Below, piece after piece: positions 38,695-39,422 of a stretch of DNA of 39,422 bases (within the stretch, counting starts at the first letter, position 1; each line of letters begins with the position of its first letter). Source of the DNA: Bacteroidota bacterium. Its GTDB lineage: Bacteria; Bacteroidota; Bacteroidia; Flavobacteriales; Weeksellaceae. A program made the translations under genes and the position numbers. Where the stretch lies: the NCBI GenBank assembly GCA_023419095.1, contig JAEZYN010000052.1, forward strand, positions 1-39,422. Direction: 5' to 3'. A model generated the notes under the pieces. It was not told the origin of the DNA, searched no databases, and saw only the letters and a program-made list of their open reading frames with translations.

Positions 38695-39422
38695 ATGAAA
38701 TATACATACACAGAAAAAAAAGATACACGAAGCGGATTTGGCGCCGGTTTAGCTGAACTGGCTGATAAAAATCCAAACGTCGTTGCCCTTTGCGCAGACC
38801 TCATCGGCTCGCTAAAAATGGAAAAATTCATCGAGAAAGCACCCGAAAGATTCATCCAGGTCGGTATTGCTGAAGCCAATATGATGGGCATCGCGGCCGG
38901 GCTTACCATCAACGGAAAAATTCCGTTCACGGGGACGTTCGCCAACTTTTCTACATCCAGAGTTTATGACCAGATCCGTCAGTCAATCGCCTATTCAAAT
39001 AAAAACGTGAAGATCTGTGCTTCGCATGCAGGCCTTACATTAGGTGAAGACGGCGCGACGCACCAGGTTCTGGAAGACATCGGTATGATGAAAATGCTTC
39101 CAGGCATGACGGTGATCAATACCTGCGATTATAACCAAACAAAAGCTGCAACATTAGCTATAGCAGATTTTGAAGGCCCGGTTTATCTACGATTTGGCCG
39201 ACCTGTAGTTCCCGTTTTTATTCCTGAGGATATGCCGTTTGAAATCGGAAAAGGTATCATGCTGCAGGAAGGAACGGATGTTACTATCGTGGCAACCGGA
39301 CATTTGGTTTGGGAATCGTTGCTTGCAGCCGATGAACTTGAAAAAGAAGGAATTTCGTGTGAGGTAATCAACATTCACACAATCAAACCGCTAGACGAAG
39401 AAATTATATTAAAATCTGTAGA
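38695..39422 (+). CDS. Transketolase, C-terminal subunit (incomplete at the window end)
   Basis: The reading frame from ATG 38695 runs off the right edge after 242 codons. It shows the pyrimidine-binding domain of transketolase: RSGFGAGLAELADKNPNVVAL, FIQVGIAEANMMGIAAGL (with the catalytic Glu), FTGTFANFSTSRVYDQIRQS and GLTLGEDGATHQ. The beginning of the C-terminal domain, FEIGKGIMLQEGTDVTIVATG, is also present. It pairs with the preceding gene. About 70-80 residues are probably missing. Confidence 0.95.
   Translation, partial: MKYTYTEKKDTRSGFGAGLAELADKNPNVVALCADLIGSLKMEKFIEKAPERFIQVGIAEANMMGIAAGLTINGKIPFTGTFANFSTSRVYDQIRQSIAYSNKNVKICASHAGLTLGEDGATHQVLEDIGMMKMLPGMTVINTCDYNQTKAATLAIADFEGPVYLRFGRPVVPVFIPEDMPFEIGKGIMLQEGTDVTIVATGHLVWESLLAADELEKEGISCEVINIHTIKPLDEEIILKSV

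Overview
The window looks like ordinary chromosome from a member of the Bacteroidota, most likely a flavobacterium of the Chryseobacterium/Kaistella group (Weeksellaceae). The evidence is a SusC/SusD polysaccharide locus, a PorT-type barrel beside ubiE, type I Idi, and many promoters with the Bacteroidota -7 box TAnnTTTG. I assigned the organism from gene content and promoter style, without any database search.

Layout. 1-7491 (minus strand) is a starch or maltodextrin utilisation locus: susC, susD and two SusE/SusF-like glycan-binding lipoproteins. A terminator follows, and then the start of a GH97 (SusB-like) alpha-glucosidase with its own promoter and four phased 21-bp repeats upstream. 7844-10860 holds metG, a small lipoprotein and a small eRF1-like protein. 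10927-14193 is the dnaA block: an RsmI-like methyltransferase, a low-molecular-weight protein tyrosine phosphatase, dnaA, and a divergent acyl-CoA thioesterase broken by a one-base frameshift. 14196-17387 carries pepE, a stress-protein-like gene and a secreted GH43-type enzyme. 17436-22988 carries rarA, yidD-lgt, the NAD(P)HX repair gene nnr, mscL and a SerA-like dehydrogenase. 22994-25817 has a HAD-like protein, idi, gcvT and an Hsp20.

25984-28895 has an ArsC/Spx-like protein, rny, a 6S RNA that the ORFs do not reveal, zapA and a ZapB-like coiled-coil gene. 29032-31118 is a membrane-protein gene, ubiE and porT on the minus strand. 31220-34070 has a FabH-like synthase, a membrane metallophosphoesterase and a GNAT acetyltransferase. 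34141-34740 is a tandem pair of tiny membrane proteins, each behind the same 18-base sigma-54-like promoter. 34820-37486 is alaS. 37664 to the window end is a transketolase split into two subunits, with a structured repeat element between them.

I see no CRISPR array, prophage, transposase, tRNA or rRNA. The points most worth a second look are the duplicated small-protein/sigma-54-like promoter units, the 6S RNA, the two related structured intergenic elements, the phased repeats upstream of the GH97 promoter, the thioesterase frameshift, and several genes whose -7 box lies only 4-7 bases before the start codon (predicted leaderless mRNAs). Promoter positions also show that several apparent longer ORF starts (metG, idi, the HAD-like gene, the 31118 gene) are false.
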